Positions 34,426-43,147 of a stretch of 64,000 nucleotides of DNA are shown one piece after another. A model generated the notes under the pieces. The model did no database searches, was not told the origin of the DNA, and saw only the letters and a program-made list of their open reading frames with translations. The translations under genes and the position numbers were made by a program. Source of the stretch: DASYAE01 sp036501535 (GTDB lineage Bacteria; Actinomycetota; Actinomycetes; Streptomycetales; Catenulisporaceae); contig DASYAE010000295.1 in assembly GCA_036501535.1 (NCBI GenBank), positions 30,405 through 94,404 of the forward strand. The letters are read 5' to 3'. Numbering within the stretch: position 1 is the stretch's first letter; the number at the start of each line of letters is the position of its first letter.

Positions 34426-34944
34426 ATGGAACCGCTGACCGAAACCGAACTGCGCGCCTCGTTCGTCAACTGCTCGAAGGGGGAGGCGCAGCGGATCAAG
34501 CCGCCGCCCGGGCCGGCCGGGCCGCCCTGGCCGGACCTGGACTTCCTCGGCTGGCGCGACCGGCAGAAGCCGCAGCGGGCCTACATCGTCGCGCCCTGGG
34601 AGGGCCGCCCGGTCGGGCTCGTCCTGCGCTGCCCGACGAACCGGGCGAAGGGCCTGGTCAAGAGCTCGATGTGCTCGATCTGCCTGACCGTGCACGCCGC
34701 GTCGGACGTGTCCGTCTTCGCCGCGCCCAAGGCGGGCCGGCCGGGCCGGGAGGGCAACACGGTCGGCAGCTACATGTGCACCGACCTGCAGTGCTCGCTC
34801 TACGTGCGCGGCCTGCTCACCTCGGCCGCGGCGCACCCGATGAACGAGACGCTCAGCGTCGAGGACAAGATCGACCGGCTGCGGACCAGGCTCGGCCGGT
34901 TCACCCGGGACGTGATCGGCGCGCAGCCGCTCGAAACGCAGTAG
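34426..34944 (+). CDS. FBP-domain (EF-G-binding-like) zinc-finger protein
   Basis: A 172-residue protein. The N-terminal helical part (EPLTETELRASFVNCSKGEAQRI) leads to a treble-clef zinc finger with ligands in SSMCSIC and YMCTDLQCS (C-x2-C and C-x4-C, about residues 85-130) and the Arg-rich loop VRGLL. This is the layout of the FBP proteins that bind elongation factor G, as in fusidic-acid-resistance factors. The start ATG at 34426 follows CGGAGGA; an in-frame upstream start at 34288 would run through the palindrome and is rejected. The metallophosphoesterase follows 30 nt downstream after three CAGTAG repeats. Confidence 0.85.
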   Translation: MEPLTETELRASFVNCSKGEAQRIKPPPGPAGPPWPDLDFLGWRDRQKPQRAYIVAPWEGRPVGLVLRCPTNRAKGLVKSSMCSICLTVHAASDVSVFAAPKAGRPGREGNTVGSYMCTDLQCSLYVRGLLTSAAAHPMNETLSVEDKIDRLRTRLGRFTRDVIGAQPLETQ

Positions 34945-34974
34945 CAGTAGCAGTAGAGAGAGCGAGGGATCGCG

Positions 34975-35469
34975 GTGAGAGTCGTCGTGCTGTCGGACAC
35001 CCACGCGCCGCGGCGCTGGCACGGCTGCCCGCCGGCCGTCGCCGAGCATCTGCGCGACGCCGACCTGATCCTGCACGCCGGTGATGTGTGCACCGCGGAC
35101 GTGCTGGACGAACTGGCGCGGTTCGCCGAGGTGCGGGTCGTGCTCGGCAACAACGACGGTCCCGACGTCGCAGCCTGGGGCGCACCGGAGACGCTCGAGT
35201 TCGAACTCGCCGGGCTGCGCGTGGCGATGATCCACGACTCGGGCCGGACGGCCGACCGCGCGGCCCGGATGCGCGGCCGCTTCCCCGAGGCGCAGCTGGT
35301 CGTCTTCGGCCACTCGCACATCCCACTGGATGAGACCGGCCCGGACGGCTTGCGCATCTTCAACCCGGGCTCGCCGACCGACCGCCGAAGGCAGCCGCAC
35401 GGCACGATCGGGCTGCTCGACGTTGCAGAAGGCCGCCTAAAGTCCGCCTGTATCGTGCCGGTGACCTGA
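34975..35469 (+). CDS. YfcE-type metallophosphoesterase
   Basis: A 164-residue calcineurin-like phosphoesterase. Metal-binding motifs are visible in order: VLSDTHAPR (D-x-H), LHAGDVCT (GD), VLGNNDG (GNxD in place of GNHD), MIHDSG and VFGHSHIP (GHSH). The NPGSP end is typical of the YfcE/MJ0936 group, which hydrolyses phosphodiesters such as cyclic nucleotides. The GTG start has GAGGGA upstream. Cytoplasmic; the substrate is unknown. Confidence 0.92.
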   Translation: MRVVVLSDTHAPRRWHGCPPAVAEHLRDADLILHAGDVCTADVLDELARFAEVRVVLGNNDGPDVAAWGAPETLEFELAGLRVAMIHDSGRTADRAARMRGRFPEAQLVVFGHSHIPLDETGPDGLRIFNPGSPTDRRRQPHGTIGLLDVAEGRLKSACIVPVT

Positions 35470-35534
35470 CCCGGCGCACGTTCCGGCCGCAGGCCGGGTT
35501 GAGCCTGCCGCGCCGTGACCCCGATACTGGCGCG

Positions 35535-36020
35535 GTGACTTTGGCGGCGACGTGCCTCTGCCTTCTGACCCGGACCGGTCCGTCCGGCGAGCGGGAGGTG
35601 CTGCTGGGGCTGAAGAAGACCGGCTTCGGCACCGGGAAGATCGTCGGGCTCGGCGGCCACATCGAGCGCGGCGAGTCCGTCGCGCAGGCGGTGGTGCGCG
35701 AGGTCATGGAGGAGTCCGGGATCCTGGTCGAGCCGACCGACCTGCGCGCGCTGGGCCTCATCGTGTTCCGCTTCCCGAACCGGCCGCAGTGGGACATGCT
35801 GGTCACCGTGTTCGTCGCGGACCGGTTCAGCGGAAAGCCGGACGAGTCCGACGAAGTCGTGCCGGAGTGGTTCGGCGTCGACAAGCTGCCCTATGAGCGG
35901 ATGTGGAGCGACGCGCGGCAGTGGCTGCCGCGGATCCTGGCCGGCGAGCGGGTGATCGCGGACATCGTCTTCGCGGCGGACAACCAGACCGTCGCCGAGA
36001 CGCGGTTCAGCGAGGCCTGA
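35535..36020 (+). CDS. Nudix (MutT/MTH1-like) hydrolase
   Basis: A 161-residue protein with the complete Nudix box, GGHIERGESVAQ and VVREVMEESGI (G-x5-E-x7-RE-U-xEE-x-GU), and the RFPNRPQWDMLVTVFVAD strands of MTH1-type 8-oxo-dGTPases. The likely task is clearing oxidised nucleotides. The GTG at 35535 gives the family's usual N-terminus directly before strand 1. A TTG at 35499 is an in-frame alternative with AGGCCGGG upstream. The 3' end overlaps the convergent gene at 36007 by 14 nt. Confidence 0.88.
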   Translation: MTLAATCLCLLTRTGPSGEREVLLGLKKTGFGTGKIVGLGGHIERGESVAQAVVREVMEESGILVEPTDLRALGLIVFRFPNRPQWDMLVTVFVADRFSGKPDESDEVVPEWFGVDKLPYERMWSDARQWLPRILAGERVIADIVFAADNQTVAETRFSEA

Positions 36021-36882
36021 GTCGGTCGCCGGGCCGGCTTCCGGGCGGCACCGCGCTCCCGCAGGTGCCGAACGTGGCGGCCAGGTGCGGCGAGGACGTG
36101 GGGATCTCGCCGAAGCCGTGCGGCGCGTCGAAGGGCAGCACCGGCAGCTGGTTGATCGCAGCTTCCACCAAGAGCGGCAGGTGGGGATGGCGGCCGCTGT
36201 GGCATTGGGCGAGCAGGTCGCGCAGCTCGCTGACGGCGCGCTCCGAAACGGGGGCGGGGGCGTACGCCGGAGCGGACGGCCGCGTTACTGACAGTGAGTC
36301 AGCATCTTTGCAGGCTCTGGCAGGCGCCCCCGGCGCGGAACCGGTGGCGCTCGACCGCGGCATCGGGCTAGCACGCAGGCGGCGGGCCTGGAGGCGCCAG
36401 AAGTCGGCATCGCGGTACTCGGCGTAGCGGCGGTGGTCCAGGTAGAGGCAGAACGCTGCGGTCGGGTTGCCCGCGCCGGCCGCGAACCGCCACCAGTACT
36501 GCGCCGCGTTCTCACGCCCGGTCAGATAGAGCAGGCAGCCGAAAACCAGCGCGCCCTGCTCGTCCGGCGGCAGATTGCCCAGCGCGTGCAGATACGCCGC
36601 GGCCTTATCCGTGTTGAGCACCAGGGTGGCGGTCAGGTCCAGCTCGTGTCGCGCCTGTTCGTGCTCGGCCGCGCGGTTCGGGGTCGCGGCGACGACGCGT
36701 GCGCCCCGCGAAGCGCCATCGGCCTCCACTTGCGCGCGCCGCTCCCGGGCGCGGGTAATGCGCTGCTCTATGGAGGGCGGACGGTAGTCGTTGTACTCCT
36801 CGCTCAGAACACGTGCGTCACGCAGCAGATCGTCGATGGGGGCGCGGCCTGCGCAACCGCGTGCGGTCTCGGGTCCGGGCAC
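36007..36882 (-). CDS. Helical protein paired with a sigma factor
   Basis: A 291-residue protein with no recognised family. Residues 1-75 carry an acidic-basic helix (PPSIEQRITRARERRAQVEA). Residues 100-170 are TPR/Sel1-like helical hairpins (LGNLPPDEQGALVFGCLLYLTGRENAAQYWWRFAAGAGNPTAAFCLYLDH). The rest is a linker plus a short C-terminal domain. There is no signal peptide or membrane helix. The GTG at 36882, 5 nt after the sigma stop with GAGGA upstream, fixes the start and makes this the second gene of the sigma unit. By position it may regulate the sigma factor, replacing a classical anti-sigma factor. Confidence 0.72.
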   Translation of the reverse strand: MPGPETARGCAGRAPIDDLLRDARVLSEEYNDYRPPSIEQRITRARERRAQVEADGASRGARVVAATPNRAAEHEQARHELDLTATLVLNTDKAAAYLHALGNLPPDEQGALVFGCLLYLTGRENAAQYWWRFAAGAGNPTAAFCLYLDHRRYAEYRDADFWRLQARRLRASPMPRSSATGSAPGAPARACKDADSLSVTRPSAPAYAPAPVSERAVSELRDLLAQCHSGRHPHLPLLVEAAINQLPVLPFDAPHGFGEIPTSSPHLAATFGTCGSAVPPGSRPGDRLRPR

Positions 36883-36887
36883 GGCGG

Positions 36888-37448
36888 TCAGTCCTCGACG
36901 TCCGGAGTGCGCAGGTTGAGCTGCCGGGCGAGCTTCTTGCGGGCCTGATAGATGTGGGAGCGCACAGTGCCGACGTTCACGCCGAGCAGCAGCGCCACCC
37001 GCCGATCCGTGTAGCCGAGCACGTAACGCAGCGCAACGGCCATGAACTGCCGCTCCGGCAGTTCGGCCATCGCGCTGAACAAGCCGATGGACTCCTCGAG
37101 CAGGGCGAACCGCTGCTGACCGCCGCGCAGCGCGCGCAGGAATGCTGCATTGGCGACGAACGCGTCGGGCTCGGCACGCTGTGCACGCCATCGCTCCATC
37201 GCGGTCTTGACCAGATCGAGCGCGTACCGCTCGACGCTGTCCTGGGCCAGCGCGTGCGGCCAGTTCTCGGCCAGCTGCACCGCGACCTCGTCGACGATCT
37301 CCTCGGCGGCGGCGTTGCTGCCGGTGCTCAGGTGGACGAACTTGATCCACGAGACCTGATGGTTCTCGACGAACACCTGGAAGGAGAGCTCCAGATGTCC
37401 GCCGGCGCGCGGCGCGGCGGCGCGGCCGGGGACCTCGTCGGGATTCAC
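36888..37448 (-). CDS. ECF-like RNA polymerase sigma factor
   Basis: A 186-residue protein. The first half is a weak region 2 (FQVFVENHQVSWIKFVHLSTGSNAAAEEIVDEVAVQLAENW), with the core-binding helix recognisable. Region 4 is clear: MAELPERQFMAVALRYVLGYTDRRVALLLGVNVGTVRSHIYQARKKL. The helix-turn-helix VALLLGVNVGTVRSHI would read the -35. The GTG start at 37448 is the first codon I can support. No membrane anti-sigma factor follows; the next gene is a soluble helical protein. Confidence 0.87.
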   Translation of the reverse strand: MNPDEVPGRAAAPRAGGHLELSFQVFVENHQVSWIKFVHLSTGSNAAAEEIVDEVAVQLAENWPHALAQDSVERYALDLVKTAMERWRAQRAEPDAFVANAAFLRALRGGQQRFALLEESIGLFSAMAELPERQFMAVALRYVLGYTDRRVALLLGVNVGTVRSHIYQARKKLARQLNLRTPDVED

Positions 37449-37849
37449 CCGCCGCGCCTCCCGCCGCCGCCGAGTCCGGGCGCGCCCGCGGGCCGGACCG
37501 CGGTCGTCGCCGTGGCCGCCGTGGCCGTCCGGTGTTCCTGATGGATCGTCACAGGCGTTGTGGGCCTTCGCTGCGCACTGCGCCGCTCCGCGCCGGAGGC
37601 GGCTGTCAGTGGAGAGGACCCGGTCAAGTCCTCCTCATTCCAGACAACCAGATCGAACCGCGGTTCGTTCAAGGGTTCACCACATTTTTTCGCTCACCGT
37701 GACGCGCTGCTCACTTCTCGCGCGTGGGCCTGTCGCGGTACGTTCGCTACCGTGCACTATCGCGCCGTTGCACACCGCACATAGAGCCATGAGGATGACA
37801 CACCGGGCAGTTCCTGACAAGCCGTCACCAAGGGGCTGGAGTACCGCAC
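37449..37849. other. Divergent intergenic region, 401 nt
   Basis: No gene. It contains a perfect 14-bp palindrome at 37654-37667 and an AT-rich patch (CACATTTTTTCG) around 37682. It must hold the promoters of both the sigma gene (minus) and the methyltransferase gene (plus). Confidence 0.5.
37654..37667. promoter_or_regulatory. 14-bp palindrome in the divergent gap
   Basis: CGAACCGCGGTTCG is a perfect palindrome roughly midway between the two divergent genes. A dimeric regulator site is plausible; no candidate regulator is assigned. Confidence 0.4.
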
Positions 37850-38656
37850 ATGGACGAAACGGGCGTGGACCTGCAGCTCGATCGGGCGCACTCGGCCCGC
37901 ATGTACGACTACTACCTCGGCGGCCGCACCAACTTCCCGGCCGACCGGGAGGCCGTCGGACGTGTGCTCGCCGTATTCCCCCAGGCGCTCGCCGTAGCAC
38001 GGGCCAACCGCGAGTTCATGCACCGGTCCACCCGGTATCTCGCCGAGCGCGGGCTGCGCCAGTTCCTGGACATCGGCACCGGCATCCCGACCAGCCCGAA
38101 CCTGCACGAGGTCGCCCAGGCGGTGGCGCCTGAAGCGCGGGTCGTCTACGTCGACAACGACCCGATCGTGCTCGAACACGCGAAGGCGCTGTTGCACAGC
38201 AGCCCACAGGGGCGCACGGCGTACGTCCAAGCAGACCTGAACGCTCCGGCCGCGATCCTCAGCGCACCGGCGCTCCACGAGACTTTGGACCTCGGCCAGC
38301 CGGTCGCGCTCAGCCTGAACGCAGTGCTGCACTTCGTGCCGGACGACGACGCGGCTTATCAGATCGTGGAGCATCTGACGAAGCCGCTCGCGCCCGGCAG
38401 TGCGCTGGTCATCTCACACGTCACCGGCGACTTCTCGCCGGCCGTGGAACGCACCTCCGAGGTCTACCGCCAGGCCGGCACGGCCGCCAAGCTGCGCACG
38501 TGGGACGAGATCGTCCAGTACTTCGATGGCCTGGACTTTGTCGACCCGGGCCTGACGGCCACGCACCGCTGGCGCCCGGACATCGATGCCGACCTGCTCG
38601 GCATGACCGATCGGGAGGCCGCAATCTACGCGGGAGTGGCGTACAAAATCGACTAA
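37850..38656 (+). CDS. SAM-dependent methyltransferase of the DUF574 (Methyltransf_19) family
   Basis: A 268-residue protein. The family signature is SARMYDYYLGGRTNFPADREA (about residues 16-36). It is followed by RQFLDIGTGIPTSPNLHEVAQ as the SAM loop, RVVYVDNDPIVLEHAK as motif II, and ALSLNAVLHFVPDD. These proteins are abundant in actinomycetes, usually next to regulators, and their substrates are unknown. Start ATG at 37850 with TGGAG upstream. It is cytoplasmic and convergent with the next gene. Confidence 0.9.
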   Translation: MDETGVDLQLDRAHSARMYDYYLGGRTNFPADREAVGRVLAVFPQALAVARANREFMHRSTRYLAERGLRQFLDIGTGIPTSPNLHEVAQAVAPEARVVYVDNDPIVLEHAKALLHSSPQGRTAYVQADLNAPAAILSAPALHETLDLGQPVALSLNAVLHFVPDDDAAYQIVEHLTKPLAPGSALVISHVTGDFSPAVERTSEVYRQAGTAAKLRTWDEIVQYFDGLDFVDPGLTATHRWRPDIDADLLGMTDREAAIYAGVAYKID

Positions 38657-38674
38657 CAGCCCGGCAGATATCTG

Positions 38675-39610
38675 TCACCGACAGCTGTAGGTGAAATCGG
38701 CAGACACGGACTGCGAGCCCGGGGAGAGCACTTCGAGCGTCGCGGTCGCGTGCATGGTCCCCGTGCCGTTGAAGGACCACAGCAGGGCGACCTCGCTCTG
38801 GCTCGTCCCCTTCGCAATGTGCTGCTGCAGCGTGCCCGAGGTGGTGCCATCGCTGCGCTGCCAGCGATAGGTGACGGTGCCCTCTTCGCCGTTGGTGTCC
38901 AGGACGCCCGTGACAGTCTCGGTGCCGCCGCAGCCGAGCGTCTGCTGTCCCGCACGAGCGGACACGCCAGTCACCGCGATCGAGGTGCCGCTGTACCGCC
39001 AGAGCAGAACGGCCAGCACGGCGAGCAGGACGGCGAGCGGCAGGATCCAGCGAGTCAGTGTGCGCCCGCCTCGGGGCCTGTCCGCATCCGGCCCGGACTG
39101 CCGCTCACCGCGCCAGATGCTCGCGGCCCGGCTCATGTCGGGCTCGGCCCTGGACGGCACGCCGGGCCCGAAGCGGCGGACCTCGCCGGGGGCGGGGCCG
39201 ACCGGCCGGTTGTCGGTCCTCGGGTAGATGGTGACCTGGCCGGCCGGTCGTCCGACCGGGGGCTGGTAAACCGTCGGCTGGTCGGACACCGGGCCGGGTC
39301 CGGGCCTACCGGCGACCGGCGGCGTCGGCAGGCTGCTGATCTCGGGGCTCCGCGTCGCATCGGCGTCGGGCGGGCGCGGCGGCGGCGTGGGCTTCGGGCT
39401 GATCCGCACCGTCTCAGGGACCTTCGGAGCGGCCGCGACGGTCTGCGCGAGCATGCGTTGCGCGTCGGCGGCCGGCAGCGTCCGCTGATCATCAGGACCC
39501 GGATCCGCCGCGGGCTGCCAGGGACCGGCGGCCGGCTCCCGGTTCGACGCCAGCGCCGGGCTCGGGTTCGGGGGCATTTTCTGCGTGGGCTGATCGTCGC
39601 CGGTCGTCAT
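38675..39610 (-). CDS. Membrane protein with an outer domain related to that of the adjacent kinase
   Basis: A 311-residue protein. Residues 1-185 are a Pro-rich cytoplasmic region with many potential Thr phospho-sites (TQKMPPNP, TVRISPKPTPPP, DQPTVYQPP), a typical substrate tail for Ser/Thr kinases. One transmembrane helix follows (about residues 187-205, WILPLAVLLAVLAVLLW), then an outer domain starting SIAVTGVS with two cysteines. That domain begins like the outer domain of the kinase encoded just upstream (SIAVTGYS). The ATG overlaps the kinase stop (ATGA). It is a likely kinase target or co-sensor; this is inference. Confidence 0.78.
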   Translation of the reverse strand: MTTGDDQPTQKMPPNPSPALASNREPAAGPWQPAADPGPDDQRTLPAADAQRMLAQTVAAAPKVPETVRISPKPTPPPRPPDADATRSPEISSLPTPPVAGRPGPGPVSDQPTVYQPPVGRPAGQVTIYPRTDNRPVGPAPGEVRRFGPGVPSRAEPDMSRAASIWRGERQSGPDADRPRGGRTLTRWILPLAVLLAVLAVLLWRYSGTSIAVTGVSARAGQQTLGCGGTETVTGVLDTNGEEGTVTYRWQRSDGTTSGTLQQHIAKGTSQSEVALLWSFNGTGTMHATATLEVLSPGSQSVSADFTYSCR

Positions 39611-41244
39611 GAGGTCTCGCAGTTCTGGCCGTGGACGCTCGCCGGGCTGCCGCTGGTCTTGCCGGACGCCGGCGTCGTGGAAACGCGCAGATCCCAGTCG
39701 GTGGCGAAGCCGGCCGTCCGGCCGAACTCCGGCGAGGTGTAGGTGCCGGTGAAGGTGTCCTGGCCGGCCGGGACGGTGACCGTCTGGGTGCTCAGCACGG
39801 TCTCCGCGCCGGCCGCGGTGACGTAGAACCAGACCAGGGTCAGGGTCCCGGCGGAGACGCCGTTGCCGGTCACCGTGACAGTGCCCTGCGTCCAGCTGGT
39901 CTGGTAGCAGCTGTAGCCGGTGACGGCGATCGACGAGATCTGCAGGGTCGGCGAGGACGACGGCGAGGCGGACGCGGTCGGCGTCGGGCTCGACGTGGCC
40001 GTGTGTTTCGCCGTGGCCGACGCCGACGCGGTGGCCTTCGTATTCGTGGGCTGAGGCGCGAGGCTGATCGTGCCGGCCGGGGCGGGCGCGGTGCCGTTGA
40101 CCGTCGTCACCGCGTCGGCCGTGTTGTCCGACGCCGGCGCGGACGAATTCGAGCCCGAACCCCAGGAGGCGGACGCGATCGCGGTGACGACGATGACGAG
40201 CAGCACCGCGCAGACCGCCGCGAGGACCTTCACAGGCGTGCTCACCTGGTTCAGCCGGCGCAGGACGAAGCGCCCCGGCCCGGACCCGCCGGAGCCGAGG
40301 TCCGTGGTCGCCAGCGCCGTCCCGCCGGACGGGGCGCCGGCCTCGTTCCCGATCAGCAGCAGCGGCAGCGCGGCCAGCAGCGTGGCGAGCTTGTGCTGGC
40401 CGCGCTCCTCCCAGTCCTCGCCGTACGCCCCGGCAGCGACGCGCTCGAGCGCGCCGACGAACTCGGCGGCGGTCGGCGGCCGCTGCCTCGGAGCCTTGGC
40501 CAGCCCGGCGCGGATCAGCGGGCGGACCGGCTCGGGCGCGAGCTCGTCCGGGATGGGCGCCTCGTTGTGCTGGTACATCAGCTCGAAGATCGTGGTGCCG
40601 TGGTACGGCTGGGCGCCGGTGACGCATTCGAAGAAGGTCGCCGTCGCCGCGTAGACGTCGGTCGCCGGGCCGGCCGGCGCGCCGGAGAACTGCTCCGGCG
40701 CCATGTAGACCGGCGTGCCGGCCGCGACCGGGCGCTCGCCGGAGCGGGCGGCGATGCCGAAGTCCACCAGCTTCGACGTGCCCTGCGGGGTGATCAGCAC
40801 GTTCTCCGGCTTGTAGTCGCGGTGGACGACGCCGGCGGCGTGCGCGGCGGCGAGGCCGAGCAGCGAGCCCTTGAGGACGCACAGCGCCGCCTCCGGGCCC
40901 GTCGCGCCCTCGGCCCGCAGCAGCGCGCGCAACGGGATGCCCTCGACCGCCTCCATGACGATCGCAGCACGCTGCGTTCCGGTCGTCTCGACGTATTCGT
41001 AGAGCCGCGCGACGTGCGGCGAGGTCAGCTCGCCGAGCAGGCGCGCCTCGGTGCGATACGCCGAGCGGAAGTCGGATTCGTCGGACAGCCCGCGCACGAG
41101 GTACTTGATCGCCACCGGGGTCCCGGTCTCCAGGTGCCGTGCGAGCACCACCCGCCCGCTGCCCCCGGCGCCGAGCTCGCGCTCGTGGCGGTATCCGGGT
41201 ACCACCCACTCGGCCGGTCCGCCGGCCACATCGTCGGATCCCAT
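39607..41244 (-). CDS. Transmembrane Ser/Thr protein kinase
   Basis: A 545-residue Hanks-type kinase. The Gly loop is GAGGSG (25-30), the ATP-binding Lys is Lys47, the catalytic loop is HRDYKPENVL (His141 to Leu150, with Tyr in place of the usual Leu), and DFG is at 161-163. MAPEQFSG marks the activation segment. The transmembrane helix is at about residues 338-358. The outer part is a Ser/Thr-rich spacer and an Ig-like domain starting SIAVTGYSCYQTSW, with cysteines at its two ends; there are no PASTA repeats. It senses an unknown outer signal. The stop overlaps the next gene by 4 nt. Confidence 0.92.
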   Translation of the reverse strand: MGSDDVAGGPAEWVVPGYRHERELGAGGSGRVVLARHLETGTPVAIKYLVRGLSDESDFRSAYRTEARLLGELTSPHVARLYEYVETTGTQRAAIVMEAVEGIPLRALLRAEGATGPEAALCVLKGSLLGLAAAHAAGVVHRDYKPENVLITPQGTSKLVDFGIAARSGERPVAAGTPVYMAPEQFSGAPAGPATDVYAATATFFECVTGAQPYHGTTIFELMYQHNEAPIPDELAPEPVRPLIRAGLAKAPRQRPPTAAEFVGALERVAAGAYGEDWEERGQHKLATLLAALPLLLIGNEAGAPSGGTALATTDLGSGGSGPGRFVLRRLNQVSTPVKVLAAVCAVLLVIVVTAIASASWGSGSNSSAPASDNTADAVTTVNGTAPAPAGTISLAPQPTNTKATASASATAKHTATSSPTPTASASPSSSPTLQISSIAVTGYSCYQTSWTQGTVTVTGNGVSAGTLTLVWFYVTAAGAETVLSTQTVTVPAGQDTFTGTYTSPEFGRTAGFATDWDLRVSTTPASGKTSGSPASVHGQNCETS

Positions 41245-41675
41245 CGAGGTTTCCGCCCCCCAGGCGTGTCAATGCTCGTACCCTGGCTTCCGGCTGCACC
41301 GCGGCTGCATTGCCCGCCCGCGCCGGACCTCACGCGACCCGGCAGTACGACGTGGCCGAATTATATCTCGACTGGCCACATCTGTTTAGCACCTTACTCG
41401 AGATCATGCCAAAATATCAGCACACTGCCATCTCCGGCGATGGGCGGCAGCAGCGCCGCGGGCCACGGCGGCGGATCGGGGCGCGGGAGCGCTGGGACGG
41501 CGCGAGGGCTCACGGCCCGCAGCGCACGCATCTCGAAGCGGACCGCGCTCGACCCGTTGCGCGCCTGAGCGCGCGATTTCCCGATCGGCGCAGGCTTTTA
41601 CGCGCAGTCCGGTATTCTGTCGTTGCATCGCAGGCGGCCGCCGGAGCGCGCCGCCCAGGGACGGAGCGCGCGGCG
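41245..41675. other. Divergent intergenic region, 431 nt
   Basis: No gene. An AT-rich island at 41358-41425 contains GTGGCC-N16-GGCCAC (41352-41379) and a second inverted repeat ATCTCGA/TCGAGAT (41365-41371 and 41398-41404), plausible regulator sites for the kinase gene or the lacI gene. Confidence 0.5.
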
Positions 41676-42713
41676 ATGGGTGGGCTCAACGGCGGCGGAC
41701 CGGCTCCGCGGCTCAAGGACGTGGCGCTGGCCGCCGGGGTGTCGGTGAAGACCGTCTCCAACGTGGTCAACGGCTCGGTGCACGTCGCGCCGGACACGCG
41801 GGCGCGGGTGGAGCAGGCCATCGCGGCGCTCGGCTACCACCCGAACGTGATGGCCCGCCGGCTGCGGACCGGGCGCAGCGGCGTGCTGGCGCTGGCCTTC
41901 CCCGAGCTGCCCTCGCCGTACTTCGCCGAGCTCGCGGTCGAGGTGATCGCGGCGGCCCGGCGGCGCGGCTGCACGGTGCTGATGGACGACACGGCCGGGG
42001 ATCCGGGCGCGGAGCTGCGCATAGCCAGCGGGCTCGGCGACCCGATGATCGACGGGGTGATACTCAGCCCCCTGGGACTCGACCAGAACGAGCTGGCCGC
42101 GCGGGAGCGGCAGATCCCGCTGGTCCTGCTCGGCGAGGCGGACTTCGGCCTGGTCTGCGACCACGTGCACATCGACAACGTCGCCGCGGCGCGCGAGGCG
42201 ACCGGCCACCTGATCGAGGCCGGATACCGGCGCATCGCGGCGATCGGCTGGCAGGACCCCTCCCCGCGGGCGACCGCGCAGCAGCGGCTGCTCGGCTACA
42301 CCGAGGCGCTCAGGGCCGCGGGCCTGCCGGTGGAGCATGCGCTCTTCCCGCCGGTGCGGGCGTACTTCCGGCCGGACGGCGCCGCGGCCATGCGCCGCCT
42401 GCTCAAACTGCCGGACCGCCCGGACGCGGTGTTCTGCTTCAACGACCTGATGGCACTCGGCGCGATGCGGGCCATCCACGAGGCCGGCCTGCGGGTACCG
42501 CTCGACATCGCGCTCGTCGGCTTCGACGACGTGGAAGAGGCCGAATACTCGATCCCGTCGCTGACCACCGTCGCGCCGGACAAGACGGCGGTCGCCGAGG
42601 CCGCGGTCTCCACGCTGCTCTACCGCATCAACGAGGGATACAGCAGCGAGCCGCGCCGCCTGATCCAGCCCGGCCACCGGCTGGTCGTACGCGAGAGCAG
42701 CCGCCGGGCCTGA
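41676..42713 (+). CDS. LacI-family transcriptional regulator
   Basis: A 345-residue protein. The HTH is LKDVALAAGVSVKTVSNVVNGS (about residues 13-34) with the hinge HPNVMARRLRTGRSG, then the sugar-binding core (DHVHIDNVAAAREATGHLIEAG, IALVGFDDVEEAEYSIPSLTTV). The ATG at 41676 is used; GGGACGGAG lies upstream. It sits about 1.2 kb before the GH127 locus, whose promoter has two LacI-like palindromes, so it is the likely regulator of those secreted enzymes. That link is inference. Confidence 0.9.
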   Translation: MGGLNGGGPAPRLKDVALAAGVSVKTVSNVVNGSVHVAPDTRARVEQAIAALGYHPNVMARRLRTGRSGVLALAFPELPSPYFAELAVEVIAAARRRGCTVLMDDTAGDPGAELRIASGLGDPMIDGVILSPLGLDQNELAARERQIPLVLLGEADFGLVCDHVHIDNVAAAREATGHLIEAGYRRIAAIGWQDPSPRATAQQRLLGYTEALRAAGLPVEHALFPPVRAYFRPDGAAAMRRLLKLPDRPDAVFCFNDLMALGAMRAIHEAGLRVPLDIALVGFDDVEEAEYSIPSLTTVAPDKTAVAEAAVSTLLYRINEGYSSEPRRLIQPGHRLVVRESSRRA

Positions 42714-42722
42714 CGCGGGCCG

Positions 42723-43145
42723 TCAATGCCGGGCCGACGCTGCTTCAGGCGGCGCACTGATCTCGCCTCCCGCGTGTCCCGTCTCAGCGCTCCGACGCCG
42801 GGTCCGGGCGCGGTGCAGCGCGCTCAGGATGATGGGTACTGCGACCGCTCCGGGAAGCAGCACGACCGCCACCGGCGGAAGGCGGTCGAACAGCGGCAGG
42901 TTCTGGGCGTTGTCGACGTAGAACGCGGTGAGCAGGGCCGCGTAGGAGATGCCCATGCCGGCGATGTGTCCGTCGTCGCCGGGGCGGTGGCGGCGCCGGT
43001 GCCGGAACCCGATCGTGGCCGCAGCGAAGGCGAATGCGCCGATCAGCAGGACCGGGTAGTCCTCGCGCGGGCGCAGCGCGGTCAGCCCGGCCGCGGTGAC
43101 GAGCACGACAGTGATCGCGCCGTAGTAGATCCGGCCGAGCCGCAC
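42723..43145 (-). CDS. Four-helix membrane protein
   Basis: A 140-residue protein with about four hydrophobic helices: AITVVLVTAAGLTAL, YPVLLIGAFAFAAATIGF, GMGISYAALLTAFYVDN and AVVLLPGAVAVPIILSAL. A His/Arg-rich loop (RHRRRHRPGDDGH) lies between helices 2 and 3. The GMG-SY-LLTAFYVDN stretch recurs in bacterial membrane proteins of unknown function. GTG start at 43145 with no good ribosome site. The neighbouring coding fragment starts 3 nt away on the other strand, so the upstream region of this gene may have been altered. Confidence 0.65.
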   Translation of the reverse strand: MRLGRIYYGAITVVLVTAAGLTALRPREDYPVLLIGAFAFAAATIGFRHRRRHRPGDDGHIAGMGISYAALLTAFYVDNAQNLPLFDRLPPVAVVLLPGAVAVPIILSALHRARTRRRSAETGHAGGEISAPPEAASARH

Positions 43146-43147
43146 GT

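Noticed and set aside
34945..34966. CAGTAG x3 repeat around 34940-34958
   Set aside because: A short hexamer repeat at the stop of the FBP gene; too small and without flanking features to be more than chance slippage.
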